This document shows, one piece after another, positions 1 through 8,283 of a stretch of DNA of 64,000 nucleotides. The DNA comes from Streptomyces curacoi (GTDB taxonomy: Bacteria; Actinomycetota; Actinomycetes; Streptomycetales; Streptomycetaceae). A program made the translations under genes and the position numbers. Numbering within the stretch: the stretch's first letter is position 1; each line of letters opens with the position of its first letter. The DNA is taken from NCBI RefSeq assembly GCF_001513975.1, contig NZ_KQ947988.1, forward strand, positions 186,001 to 250,000, in the 5' to 3' direction. The notes beneath the pieces were generated by a model. It saw nothing but the letters and a program-made list of their open reading frames with translations. It was not told the DNA's origin and ran no database searches.

Positions 1-335
1 GGGGTGAGAAAGACGGTCATGGGCCAGCCGCCCTGGCCGGTGGCCGCCTGGACGGCCTCCATGTAGACGGCGTCCACGTCGGGGCGTTCCTCGCGGTCGA
101 CCTTGATGTTGACGAAGTGGGCGTTGAGGTAGTCGGCGGTCTCCTGGTCCTCGAAGGACTCGTGCGCCATCACATGGCACCAGTGACAGCTGCTGTAACC
201 GACACTGAGCAGCACCGGCACATTGCGTTTCCGCGCCTCCTCGAAGGCCTCCCCGGACCAGGGCCACCAGTCGACGGGGTTGTCGGCGTGCTGAAGGAGG
301 TACGGGGACGTCTCGTGCGCCAGTCGGTTCGGCAT
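1..335 (-). CDS. YyaL-type thioredoxin-fold protein (DUF255), 5' part
   Basis: The reverse strand reads from ATG at 333-335 to the window edge, giving about 111 N-terminal residues of a larger protein whose C-terminus is outside the window. The start has an AGGATGG-like ribosome site. The protein begins MPNRLAHETSPYLLQHA and carries the SCHWCHVM motif near residue 50, a CxxC-type thioredoxin-fold site, followed by VDREERPD. These are hallmarks of the YyaL / SPATA20 family, which pairs a thioredoxin-like domain with an alpha/alpha-toroid glycosidase-like domain. The substrate is not established for this family. No signal peptide is visible, so it is probably cytoplasmic. Family assignment is firm; molecular function is unknown. 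Confidence 0.9.
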   Translation of the reverse strand, partial: MPNRLAHETSPYLLQHADNPVDWWPWSGEAFEEARKRNVPVLLSVGYSSCHWCHVMAHESFEDQETADYLNAHFVNIKVDREERPDVDAVYMEAVQAATGQGGWPMTVFLT

Positions 336-603
336 GGGGTCCATCCTGCCGCAGTACCCGCGCGGGACAGGGCATCACAGGGGCGGTGATCCGCGCCGGG
401 TGACGAGACCCGCGGCCTCGCAGGCTGCCGGCGCCAGGATCGCCTGCCGCGCCGAAGGCCGCCGTACCGCACCTCGGCCGCGCCTCACCCGCCCCTCCCC
501 CGCACGCGGCCCCTCCCCTCGGCGACTGATCCGCAGGACACTTGACCGACGGAAATCCGGGAAGGGACCGGGAGAAGCCGTTGCCGCCGGAGGGGGACGT
601 GAG

Positions 604-3600
604 ATGCGGGACAGCCATCGGACGGAGGCCGAGCGGCTGGTGGCTCGGGCCGTCGAGGAGGAAGTGCGGCGCTCGGGCGGGCGCGTCGACGGGCCGGTGC
701 TGATGTCGCGGGCGCGCGGGGCGCTGGACTCCATGGCGCAGACGGCGGCCGAGGAGTACGCGGCCTATACGCGCGCGCTGGACGAGGCGGAGTCGGGCCG
801 GCTGACGTTCGGGCAGCGGTTCGCCCGGGAGGGCGGCACCACACCCCTGATGGTGGCGGGCGTCGCCGCGGTCGCCGCCGCCGTGTCCGACCTGGCGCTC
901 GGCACCGGCACGGGCACCGCGGTGGGCGCGGGCGTGACCGTCGCCGTGGTGGGTGCGGCGGCGACGGTCGTGAAGGTGGCGGGCACGCATCTGCCGGCCG
1001 CGCACCAGCGCGCGGGCGCCGTCGGCCAGCCCGGCGGCCCGGAGCAGCTGCGGCTGCAGTGGCTGACGGCGCTGGAGGTACGGGGCATACGGCCCTTCCT
1101 CGACCAGCAGCGGGTGCTGAGCGCGTCCACCGGCCCGAAGAAGACGGGGCCGCGGCTGAAGGGCGCGGACAAGAGCGCGGCGGCCCGTGGGCGCAGTGTG
1201 CTGGAGCAGTCGTTCGGCCAACTCCCGGAACCGGTGGGTCCGTTCGCGAGCCGTCGGCAGGAGATGGCCCGCATCCGGCAGTGGGTGCAGGCGGCGCGGG
1301 CGAGCACGGAGACGAAGCCGACGGTGGTCGTGCTGCACGGGGCGCCCGGCAGCGGTCGTACGGCACTGGCGGTCCGCGCGGCCCACGATCTGAAGGACCA
1401 CTTCCGCGGCGCGTGCCTGGTGGACCTGCGCGGCGACACCGCGGAGGAGCCGCCACTGTCGACGCGGGACGCGCTGCTGCATCTGCTGAACCGTCTGGGC
1501 GCCCCGCGCGAACAGCTCCTGTTCCGTGAGCGCTCCTCGGCCGACCAGCAGGTGAAGCGGCTGAGCGAGCTCTACCACCAGCACCTCACGGGCCTCCCGG
1601 TCACCGTCGTACTGGACGACGCCTCGGACCCGGAGCAGGTCCGCACCCTCGTCCCCGAGCGCTCCGACAGCCTGGTGCTGGTCACCGCCCGCGAACCTCT
1701 CGACCTGCCCCCGGACCTCGCCGCCCGGGTGCACCAGCTCCCGGTGGAGGCGCTGGACGCGGCCGGCGCCGAGGAGCTGCTGACGGCGGCGGCGCAGGAT
1801 GCCTCCGGCCCCTACGACGCCGAATCCGCCGATCTCGTCCGGCAGTTGTGCGGCGGACTGCCGCTCGCGCTGCGCATCGCGGGCTCGTCGCTGGGCCCGC
1901 GCTCACCGCGCGCGCTGGCGACGGACCTGGGGGCGTACGGCCCGGTGGAGCCGATCGAGCGGGCCCTGTGGCTGCGCTACACCGACCAGTCGGAGTCGGC
2001 GAGACGCCTGCTGCGCCGGCTCGCTCTGGCCGGCCGGGCCTCCCTCGGTGCCGCGGCGGCCGCGGCACTGCTGGCCACCGACGAGGCGGAGGCGACCCGC
2101 CGGCTGGCGGCCCTGTCACAGTCGGGTCTGATCGACCACGTCCGCGGCAACCGCTACCGCCTCCACGACCTGGTCCGCGCCTTCGCCCACGCCCGACTCC
2201 TCGACGAGGAGGAGCCGGCGGAGCGTACGGCGGCGCAGGAACGGCTGATCGTGAACTACGCCGATCTGGCGGACTCGGTCCTGCGCCTGGTCGACGGCAA
2301 CATGTCGACCCGCTCGGACCGCTTCAGCCCGCACGGCTTCACCTCGCTGGACGACGCGCTGCGCTGGCTGGACGACGAGTCGAGCTTCATCACGGCGGCG
2401 CTCAGACACGCGGAGGACGTGAACCAGGCGGCGGTGCTCAATCTGCTGGGCGCCCTGTGCGACTACTGCCTCCTGCGCGGCGACCTCTACCGCCTCGGCG
2501 AGATCAGCGAGCTCGCCCAGGCGGTGGACCAGAGTCTGCTGGTGCGCTCGGTGCAGTGGCGTACCGGCATCGCCGCCCGCCAGCTCGGCGAACTGGACAA
2601 GGCCCGCACGACCCTCACCTCGGTGGTCGACCTCTACCTGGAGGCCCACCACGACGCGGGCGCCGCCCGGGCCCTGTGTTCCCTCGGCATCACCCTGCAC
2701 CACCAGGGCAACCTCACCGAGGCGGCGGCAAAGCTCCGCGAGGCCCTGGATCTGCAGTCGGCGCCCGAACTGGCGACGGACCGCGCCTGGACCATGCACG
2801 CGCTGGCGGCGGTCGAACGGGACCGCGGCCGGGTCTCCGAGGCGCTGGACCTGCTGACCGGCTCCCTCGCCCTGCACCGCGCCGGCGAGTCGATCCACGG
2901 CGAGGCCTGGGCCCACTTCCAGCTCGGCCAGCTGGCGCTGCGCATGGGCGACGTACCACGCGGGGAGTCGGAACTGCGCACGGCGCTCGAACTGTACGGC
3001 CGCACCCGCGACGCCCGCGGCGAGGCCTGGGCCCTCACCCAGCTCTCCCGCACCCGCCTGGTCGCCGGCGACCCGTCACCGGCGGTCGACGGCCTGCGCC
3101 AGGCGGCCGCGCGGCACCGGGACAACGAGGACGCGCGCGGCGAGGCATGGTCCGTGTACTACCTGGGTCAGGCCCTGGAGGAGACGGGCAACCTGGATCT
3201 GGCCGTACGGGAGCTGGAGCGGTCGCGCACGATGTTCTCGCGGATGCGGGACGTCTACGGCCTGGCGTGTGCCCGGCACCACTCGGCCCGGGTGACGCGG
3301 GACCAGCGGGCGGCCCAGACGGGCTCCCTGCGCAACTCCGGTTTCGCACGGCAGCTGCTGGTCGACGCCCGGTCCGACTTCCAGCGCATCGGCGTCGCGC
3401 ACGGGGAGGCGTGGACGTGTCTGGAGCTGGCGGTGGTGGACGGCGGCAACGCCCGTACGCAGCAGGCGCTGGCCCTGTGCGACGAGGCGGTGCGGCTCTT
3501 CGCGTCCTACGGCGACCGCAGGGGCGAGGACTGGGCGCGGTTCCTGCGCTGCACCCTGCTGCCGTACGCGGCACCGGGCGGAGTGGAGATCGGTACGGCC

Positions 3601-3804
3601 GTGGCGCAGGAGGAACTGGCCCAGCTGTCCCGCACCGGCCATCCGTTGCGGGACGCGAAGCTGGACGAGTACGTGGAGGCGTACCAGCTCCTGCTGGAGC
3701 GCGGCGTGAACCTGGAAGCCGGCTGGCAGGCGTGGCGGCTCGGCATGGTGCCGAATCGCCATGCGCGGGAGGTCATGGGGGTGGCGGTGGTGGCCCGGCA
3801 GTGA
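604..3804 (+). CDS. Membrane-anchored NB-ARC ATPase with C-terminal TPR repeats
   Basis: 1066 residues from ATG 604, preceded by GGAGGGGGAC; the frame is open for 90 further codons upstream but has no comparable ribosome site. Residues about 80-100 and 103-127 are two glycine/alanine/valine-rich hydrophobic stretches, probably membrane-spanning. An NB-ARC/AP-ATPase module follows: P-loop GAPGSGRTAL near residue 246, Walker B VVLDD near 336, and a GLPLAL motif near 420. From about residue 610 to the end are TPR-like helical repeats (recurring RGEAWA.xxLgqL pattern). Such STAND proteins act as ligand-gated switches. Unlike SARP/AfsR regulators it lacks an N-terminal DNA-binding domain, so signalling at the membrane is more likely than direct transcription control. 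Partner and signal are unknown. Confidence 0.85.
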   Translation: MRDSHRTEAERLVARAVEEEVRRSGGRVDGPVLMSRARGALDSMAQTAAEEYAAYTRALDEAESGRLTFGQRFAREGGTTPLMVAGVAAVAAAVSDLALGTGTGTAVGAGVTVAVVGAAATVVKVAGTHLPAAHQRAGAVGQPGGPEQLRLQWLTALEVRGIRPFLDQQRVLSASTGPKKTGPRLKGADKSAAARGRSVLEQSFGQLPEPVGPFASRRQEMARIRQWVQAARASTETKPTVVVLHGAPGSGRTALAVRAAHDLKDHFRGACLVDLRGDTAEEPPLSTRDALLHLLNRLGAPREQLLFRERSSADQQVKRLSELYHQHLTGLPVTVVLDDASDPEQVRTLVPERSDSLVLVTAREPLDLPPDLAARVHQLPVEALDAAGAEELLTAAAQDASGPYDAESADLVRQLCGGLPLALRIAGSSLGPRSPRALATDLGAYGPVEPIERALWLRYTDQSESARRLLRRLALAGRASLGAAAAAALLATDEAEATRRLAALSQSGLIDHVRGNRYRLHDLVRAFAHARLLDEEEPAERTAAQERLIVNYADLADSVLRLVDGNMSTRSDRFSPHGFTSLDDALRWLDDESSFITAALRHAEDVNQAAVLNLLGALCDYCLLRGDLYRLGEISELAQAVDQSLLVRSVQWRTGIAARQLGELDKARTTLTSVVDLYLEAHHDAGAARALCSLGITLHHQGNLTEAAAKLREALDLQSAPELATDRAWTMHALAAVERDRGRVSEALDLLTGSLALHRAGESIHGEAWAHFQLGQLALRMGDVPRGESELRTALELYGRTRDARGEAWALTQLSRTRLVAGDPSPAVDGLRQAAARHRDNEDARGEAWSVYYLGQALEETGNLDLAVRELERSRTMFSRMRDVYGLACARHHSARVTRDQRAAQTGSLRNSGFARQLLVDARSDFQRIGVAHGEAWTCLELAVVDGGNARTQQALALCDEAVRLFASYGDRRGEDWARFLRCTLLPYAAPGGVEIGTAVAQEELAQLSRTGHPLRDAKLDEYVEAYQLLLERGVNLEAGWQAWRLGMVPNRHAREVMGVAVVARQ

Positions 3805-3837
3805 CGACGCTGCCGAACCGCCCGCCCGCCGTCGCCC

Positions 3838-4089
3838 TCAGCCCTGCTGCGGCTTCGCCGCGCCGGTCGTCTCGGCGCCCTCGCCGGCGGGGTCCGCCTC
3901 GGGGTCCGGGGGCTCCAGGAAGTCGACCCTGCTCATGTGGCGGTTCATGGACTTCATCAGGCCCCACACCGCCAGGGCCATCACCGCGAAGACGATGAAG
4001 CCGAGGACGCCGGGGGTGACCTTGTCCTTGTCCACCTCCTTGGCGAGGGTGGCGAGCTGTGTCATTGCCAGGCTTGCGCTTGCGCTCAT
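3838..4089 (-). CDS. Small single-pass membrane protein downstream of mca
   Basis: About 83 residues. The stop of mca (4091-4093) and the ATG at 4087-4089 are one base apart, so translation is probably coupled; an ATG at 4066-4068 is an alternative start. The protein has a hydrophobic segment GFIVFAVMALAVWGLM in the middle, a basic patch after it (KSMNRHMSR) and a proline/acid-rich C-tail. No enzymatic motif is visible. It forms an apparent two-gene unit with mca, but a role in mycothiol metabolism is only suggested by position. Confidence 0.7.
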   Translation of the reverse strand: MSASASLAMTQLATLAKEVDKDKVTPGVLGFIVFAVMALAVWGLMKSMNRHMSRVDFLEPPDPEADPAGEGAETTGAAKPQQG

Positions 4090-4090
4090 G

Positions 4091-4972
4091 TCAGGCATTG
4101 TCGCGGATGCCCGCAAAGAGGTCGTCCTCGGGGAGGGAGGTATCGACGAGGGACTTCGCGAGCTCGTACTCCTCCGTCGGCCAGACCTCCTTCTGGAGCT
4201 CCAGCGGGACCCGGAACCAGCCGCCGTCGGGGTCGATCTGGGTGGCGTGCGCGATCAGGGCCTTGTCGCGGATCTCATAGAAGTCACCACACGGGACGTG
4301 CGTGGTGAGCGTGCGCTGCTTCATCCCGAACTCGTCCCAGCGCTTGAGCCAGTCGCCGTAGGGGGACTCCAGGCCCCGGTCGAGCATGGCCTGGTGCAGC
4401 GCCTCGGTGCGGGGGCGGTTGAAGCCCTGGTTGTAGTAGAGCTTGAGCGGCTGGTACGCGGGGCCGAACTCCCCCTCCGGGTACTTCTCGGTGTCCGCCG
4501 CGCCCTCGAACGCCACCATCGAGATCTTGTGGGTCATGATGTGGTCGGGGTGCGGGTAGCCGCCGTTCTCGTCATAGGTGGTGATCACCTGCGGACGGAA
4601 CGCCCGGATCTTCCTCACCAGCTCACCGGCCGCCTTGTCGACGTCCTCCAGGGCGAAACAGCCCTCCGGGAGCGGCGGCAGCGGGTCGCCTTCGGGCAGG
4701 CCGGAGTCGATGAAGCCGAGCCACTCCTGCTTGACGCCGAGGATCTCGCGGGCCTCGTCCATCTCCTTCTTGCGTACCTCGTGGATGTGCTCCTCGATGT
4801 ACTTGTCACCCTGCAGCTTCGGATTGAGGATGGAGCCGCGCTCCCCGCCCGTGCAGGTCACGACCAGCACGTCCACCCCCTCGGACACGTACTTCGCCAT
4901 GGTGGCCGCGCCCTTGCTCGACTCGTCGTCGGGGTGGGCGTGGACGGCCATCAGTCGCAGCTGGTCAGTCAA
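4091..4972 (-). CDS. mca: Mycothiol S-conjugate amidase Mca
   Basis: 293 residues. Mca cleaves mycothiol S-conjugates into a mercapturic acid and glucosaminyl-inositol, the last step of mycothiol-dependent detoxification in actinobacteria. The metal-binding motif HAHPDDE lies at residues 11-17, and HPDH near the middle supplies a further zinc ligand, as in the MshB/Mca (LmbE/PIG-L) fold. The length fits Mca. The start is a TTG (4970-4972) behind GAGG at 8 nt spacing; it gives the family-typical N-terminus MTDQLRLMAVHAHPDD. Cytoplasmic. It is divergent from the DUF4307 gene and immediately upstream of the small membrane protein. MshB itself is a close relative, but the sequence around the motif fits Mca better. 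Confidence 0.93.
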   Translation of the reverse strand: MTDQLRLMAVHAHPDDESSKGAATMAKYVSEGVDVLVVTCTGGERGSILNPKLQGDKYIEEHIHEVRKKEMDEAREILGVKQEWLGFIDSGLPEGDPLPPLPEGCFALEDVDKAAGELVRKIRAFRPQVITTYDENGGYPHPDHIMTHKISMVAFEGAADTEKYPEGEFGPAYQPLKLYYNQGFNRPRTEALHQAMLDRGLESPYGDWLKRWDEFGMKQRTLTTHVPCGDFYEIRDKALIAHATQIDPDGGWFRVPLELQKEVWPTEEYELAKSLVDTSLPEDDLFAGIRDNA

Positions 4973-5120
4973 GACTCAATCCTCATAAGTCGGCGCCCGG
5001 CGTGAACCGGTGCGATCGGCGGCTTCTATAGTGACCGAATCGGGGTGCGGATAATTCCGGGGTACGGCCCGCGGGCCCCGTTTTGGGACATCCGCCCCGC
5101 CCCGGGACGAGAGGACGATC

Positions 5121-5519
5121 ATGAGTACGGCGAGCACGCAGCTGCCCGAGGGCCGCTACGGCCGCTCCTCGGACGCGCGCGCCGACCGCACGCTCAAGGT
5201 CGTCGGTGCCGTCCTCGGGGTGTTGCTGCTGGCACTGGTCGGCTACTTCGGCTACCACTACGTCGGCCAGAACAAGATCAGCGCCGAGGTGATCGAGTTC
5301 GAGGCCGGCAAGGACGCGGTGACGGTGCATCTGGAGGTCCGCAAGGACGCCGGCGCCTCCGGCTACTGCACCCTGCGCTCCCAGGCGGAGAACGGCGCCG
5401 AGGTGGGCCGGGCCGACTTCCGCTTCGGCGGCGACGCCACACGGATCGACAAGGTCGTCACGCTCCGTACGACCTCCCGCGGGACCACCGCCGAACTGCT
5501 CGGCTGCCACGCCGACTGA
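5121..5519 (+). CDS. DUF4307 family membrane protein
   Basis: 132 residues from an ATG behind GAGAGGACG. It has a short polar N-terminus, one transmembrane segment (VVGAVLGVLLLALVGYFGYHYV, residues about 30-51 when split by charge) and an extracytoplasmic beta-rich domain with two cysteines (GYCTL and LLGCHAD) that could form a disulfide. This pattern matches the actinobacterial DUF4307 family, usually found between mca and greA. Function is unknown. The gene is divergent from mca. Confidence 0.85.
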   Translation: MSTASTQLPEGRYGRSSDARADRTLKVVGAVLGVLLLALVGYFGYHYVGQNKISAEVIEFEAGKDAVTVHLEVRKDAGASGYCTLRSQAENGAEVGRADFRFGGDATRIDKVVTLRTTSRGTTAELLGCHAD

Positions 5520-5742
5520 TCGCCCCGGCCGCGGGCCGTCGCCACCCGTCGGCGCCGGTGCCGACGCCGACCGGAATCGTCCGGAATACACAGGCGCTGA
5601 CCTGCGTTGACGCGATTCTGATGGCTTATGTCCTCCCCCTTCGGCCATGGAATTGTTAGGCTCGTGGTTTCGCCCATCCGTGAGGGAACATCCTTCTGGG
5701 TAGGGCGATGCTTTGTATTCCCAGTACCTACGAGGAGCACCT

Positions 5743-6243
5743 GTGACCCAGACCAGCGAGAACGTCACCTGGCTGACCCAGGAGGCGTACAACAAGCTCA
5801 AGGATGAGCTTGAGTACCTTACTGGTCCCGCGCGCACGGAGATCGCCGCCAAGATCGCGGCCGCGCGTGAGGAGGGCGACCTGCGTGAGAACGGCGGGTA
5901 CCACGCGGCCAAGGAGGAGCAGGGCAAGCAGGAGCTCCGTGTGCGCCAGCTGACCCAGCTCCTGGAGAACGCCAAGGTCGGCGAGGCGCCGGCGTCGGCG
6001 GACGGTGCGGTGGCGCCCGGCATGGTCGTGACGATCGCCTTCGACGGTGACGAGGACGACACCCTGACCTTCCTGCTCGCCTCCCGCGAGTACGCGAGCG
6101 CCGACATCGAGACCTACTCGCCGCAGTCCCCGCTGGGCGCCGGTGTCATCGGCCACAAGGTCGGCGAGGACGCCGAGTACGAGCTGCCGAACGGCAAGAC
6201 GGCCTCGGTGAGAATCCTCAAGGCCGAGCCCTACAGCGGCTGA
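5743..6243 (+). CDS. greA: Transcription elongation factor GreA
   Basis: 166 residues from GTG 5743, behind GAGGAGCACCT. GreA binds the RNA polymerase secondary channel and stimulates cleavage of backtracked transcripts. The N-terminal coiled coil holds the acidic tip GDLRENGGYHAAKEEQ, and the C-terminal FKBP-like domain ends in SPLGAGVIGHKVGE, both diagnostic. The frame is open 10 codons further upstream, but the ribosome site and the MTQTSENVTWLTQEAYNKL N-terminus favour 5743. A perfect 13-bp terminator hairpin follows. The 220-bp upstream gap contains TTGACG (5607-5612) and TAGGCT (5657-5662) as loose promoter candidates, but they are not at standard spacing to each other. Confidence 0.95.
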   Translation: MTQTSENVTWLTQEAYNKLKDELEYLTGPARTEIAAKIAAAREEGDLRENGGYHAAKEEQGKQELRVRQLTQLLENAKVGEAPASADGAVAPGMVVTIAFDGDEDDTLTFLLASREYASADIETYSPQSPLGAGVIGHKVGEDAEYELPNGKTASVRILKAEPYSG

Positions 6244-6287
6244 CCGGGACCGTGCGGCGGCTGACCCCGGCCGGCATACCCCTTCCG

Positions 6288-6321
6288 AGCCCCCGGCGCC
6301 CATCTGGCGCCGGGGGCTTTT
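6288..6321. terminator. Terminator hairpin between greA and the ABC permease
   Basis: Perfect 13-bp inverted repeat: left arm AGCCCCCGGCGCC at 6288-6300, 5-nt loop, right arm to 6318, then TTT. It lies between two convergent genes (greA + and the ABC permease -) and can serve both; the short U-run is on the greA side. Confidence 0.85.
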
Positions 6322-6337
6322 GACGTACCCGGAGCCG

Positions 6338-7138
6338 TCAACCGCCCGCCCGGCGGTACTTGCGGACCGCGAGCGTACGGAAGACCAGGATGATCACGAC
6401 CGACCAGATCAGCGAGGCCCACACCGGGTGCTGCATGGGCCAGGCGTCGGGCGTCCGGAAACCCGGGGGAAGGTTGCCGAACAGCTCGCGGCACGCCTGC
6501 ACGGTGGCGCTGAACGGGTTCCACTCCGCGATGTGCCGCAGGAAGGACGGCATCTGGTTGGCGTCCACGAACGCGTTCGAGATGAACGTCAGCGGAAACA
6601 GCCAGATCAGACCGCCCGAGGTCGCCGCTTCGGGGGTGCGCACGGACAGGCCGATGAGCGCGCCGATCCACGAGAACGCGTATCCGAGCAGCAGGAGCAG
6701 GCCGAATCCGGCGAGCACCTTGCCGAGGTTCTCGTGCGTGCGCCAGCCGACGATCAGGGCGACGACCGCCAGGACGACGAGGGTGAGCGCCGTCTGCACC
6801 GAGTCTGCGATGGTGCGGCCGGTCAGCACCGCACCGCGTGCCATCGGCAGGGAGCGGAAGCGGTCGATGAGGCCCTTGTGCATGTCGTCGGCGATGCCCG
6901 CACCCGCGCCCGCCGTGGCGAACGTGACGGTCTGGGCGAAGATGCCGGCCATCAGGAACTCGCGGTAGGCCTGGGTGGAGCTGGACGAGCCGACCTGGAT
7001 CGAGCCGCCGAAGACGTAGGTGAACAGCACCACGAACATGATGGGCTGGACCAACCCGAAAATGATCATCTCGGGAATCCGGCCCATGCGGATCAGATTC
7101 CGGCGGGTGATGACCAGGGAATCGCTCACGGCGCTCAC
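6338..7138 (-). CDS. ABC-2 type transporter permease (DrrB-like)
   Basis: 266 residues from GTG 7136-7138, whose GTGA overlaps the TGA stop of the ATPase gene by 4 bp, so the two are translationally coupled. About six hydrophobic segments are visible (for example MFVVLFTYVFGG, LTLVVLAVVALIVG, LLLLGYAFSWIGALIG, WASLIWSVVIILVF). The motif around SWIGALIGLSVRTPEAA and LFPLTFISNAFV is typical of DrrB/ABC-2 exporters of drugs or lipids. With the upstream ATPase it should form a 2+2 exporter in the cytoplasmic membrane. Substrate is unknown. Confidence 0.9.
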   Translation of the reverse strand: MSAVSDSLVITRRNLIRMGRIPEMIIFGLVQPIMFVVLFTYVFGGSIQVGSSSSTQAYREFLMAGIFAQTVTFATAGAGAGIADDMHKGLIDRFRSLPMARGAVLTGRTIADSVQTALTLVVLAVVALIVGWRTHENLGKVLAGFGLLLLLGYAFSWIGALIGLSVRTPEAATSGGLIWLFPLTFISNAFVDANQMPSFLRHIAEWNPFSATVQACRELFGNLPPGFRTPDAWPMQHPVWASLIWSVVIILVFRTLAVRKYRRAGG

Positions 7139-8112
7139 TTGGCGGTCTCCTTGTCGTTCTCCTCGTCCTTCGCCGCGGCCACATGTCCGGTCAGCGACAG
7201 GAAGACGTCGTCGAGGGTCGGACGGCGCAGCCCGATGTCGTCGATCTCGATGCCCCGGGTGTCGAGCTCTCGGATGACCTCGGCGAGGAGCTTCGCGCCT
7301 CCGGTCACGGGCACGGTGAGCTTGCGCATGTGCTCCTCGACCGTCGTGTCGCCCTTGCCGAAGCCGCGCAGCACCTCCGAAGCGGGCTGGATGTCCTCGC
7401 GCTGGTGCACCACGACCTCGACGCGCTCGCCGCCGGTGCGGGCCTTGAGCTGGTCGGAGGTGCCTGTGGCGATGACATGGCCGTGGTCGACGACCGCGAT
7501 GTCGTGCGCGAGGTGGTCGGCCTCTTCGAGGTACTGGGTGGTCAGCAGCAGCGTCGTACCCCCCGAGACCAGTTGCTTGATGACCTCCCACAGCAGCTGT
7601 CGGTTGCGCGGGTCGAGGCCGGTCGTCGGCTCGTCCATGAACATCACGGGCGGTGAGACCACCAGGGCGGCGGCGAGGTCGAGGCGGCGGCGCATGCCGC
7701 CGGAGTAGGTCTTCGTGGGACGGTCGGCGGCGTCGGCCAGGTCGAACTGCTCCAGCAGTTCGTCCGCGCGGGTCACGGCCGCCTTCGCCTTCATCTGGTA
7801 GAGCCGGCCGACCATCTGCAGGTTCTCGCGGCCGGTGAGGTACTCGTCGACCGCCGCGAACTGGCCGGACAGGCCGATGGAGCGGCGGACCGCGTCGGGT
7901 TGCTTGAGGACGTCGATGCCCGCGACGACCGCCGAGCCGCTGTCGGGGCGCAGCAGGGTCGTCAGACAGCGGACGGTCGTCGTCTTGCCCGCGCCGTTCG
8001 GCCCGAGCAGGCCGAGGACCGTGCCCTCGGGGACATCGAGGTCGACGCCGTCCAGAGCCCTTACGTCGCCGAAGGTCTTCACCAGGCCTTCGGCATAGAT
8101 GGCGCCTGGCAT
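7135..8112 (-). CDS. ABC transporter ATP-binding protein (DrrA-like)
   Basis: 325 residues from ATG 8110-8112, with GGAG at 6 nt; the frame extends 28 codons upstream without a better site. It shows Walker A GPNGAGKTTT, Q-loop SGQFAAVDEYLTGRENL, signature YSGGMRRRLDLA and Walker B VMFMDEPTTGLD. The C-terminal extension, with the motif RRPTLDDVFLSLTGH, is characteristic of the DrrA daunorubicin-resistance-type ATPases. It couples ATP hydrolysis to the adjacent permease. The 8113-8283 gap upstream probably holds its promoter; no adjacent regulator points to a specific inducer. Confidence 0.93.
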   Translation of the reverse strand: MPGAIYAEGLVKTFGDVRALDGVDLDVPEGTVLGLLGPNGAGKTTTVRCLTTLLRPDSGSAVVAGIDVLKQPDAVRRSIGLSGQFAAVDEYLTGRENLQMVGRLYQMKAKAAVTRADELLEQFDLADAADRPTKTYSGGMRRRLDLAAALVVSPPVMFMDEPTTGLDPRNRQLLWEVIKQLVSGGTTLLLTTQYLEEADHLAHDIAVVDHGHVIATGTSDQLKARTGGERVEVVVHQREDIQPASEVLRGFGKGDTTVEEHMRKLTVPVTGGAKLLAEVIRELDTRGIEIDDIGLRRPTLDDVFLSLTGHVAAAKDEENDKETAK

Positions 8113-8283
8113 ATGAATCTCCACGTCGTCGGGGAAGTTTCGTAAAGCCTCGGTTTGTACTCTTTCGTGCCACGTTGTGGCGATGCCACGCGACACACCA
8201 TAACGCGATGTATCGCGTCTCTCAATGGAGTTGCCCGAACGAGTGACAAAGGATCATGACCTGGGCTTTCGCCCCTCCGCGCC

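Noticed and set aside
334..603. 90 additional N-terminal codons for the NB-ARC protein
   Set aside because: No ribosome site, Arg/Pro-rich composition, and it overlaps the start of the divergent YyaL-type gene.
5607..5662. TTGACG and TAGGCT as one greA promoter
   Set aside because: The two hexamers are about 44 bp apart, far from the 16-19 bp needed.
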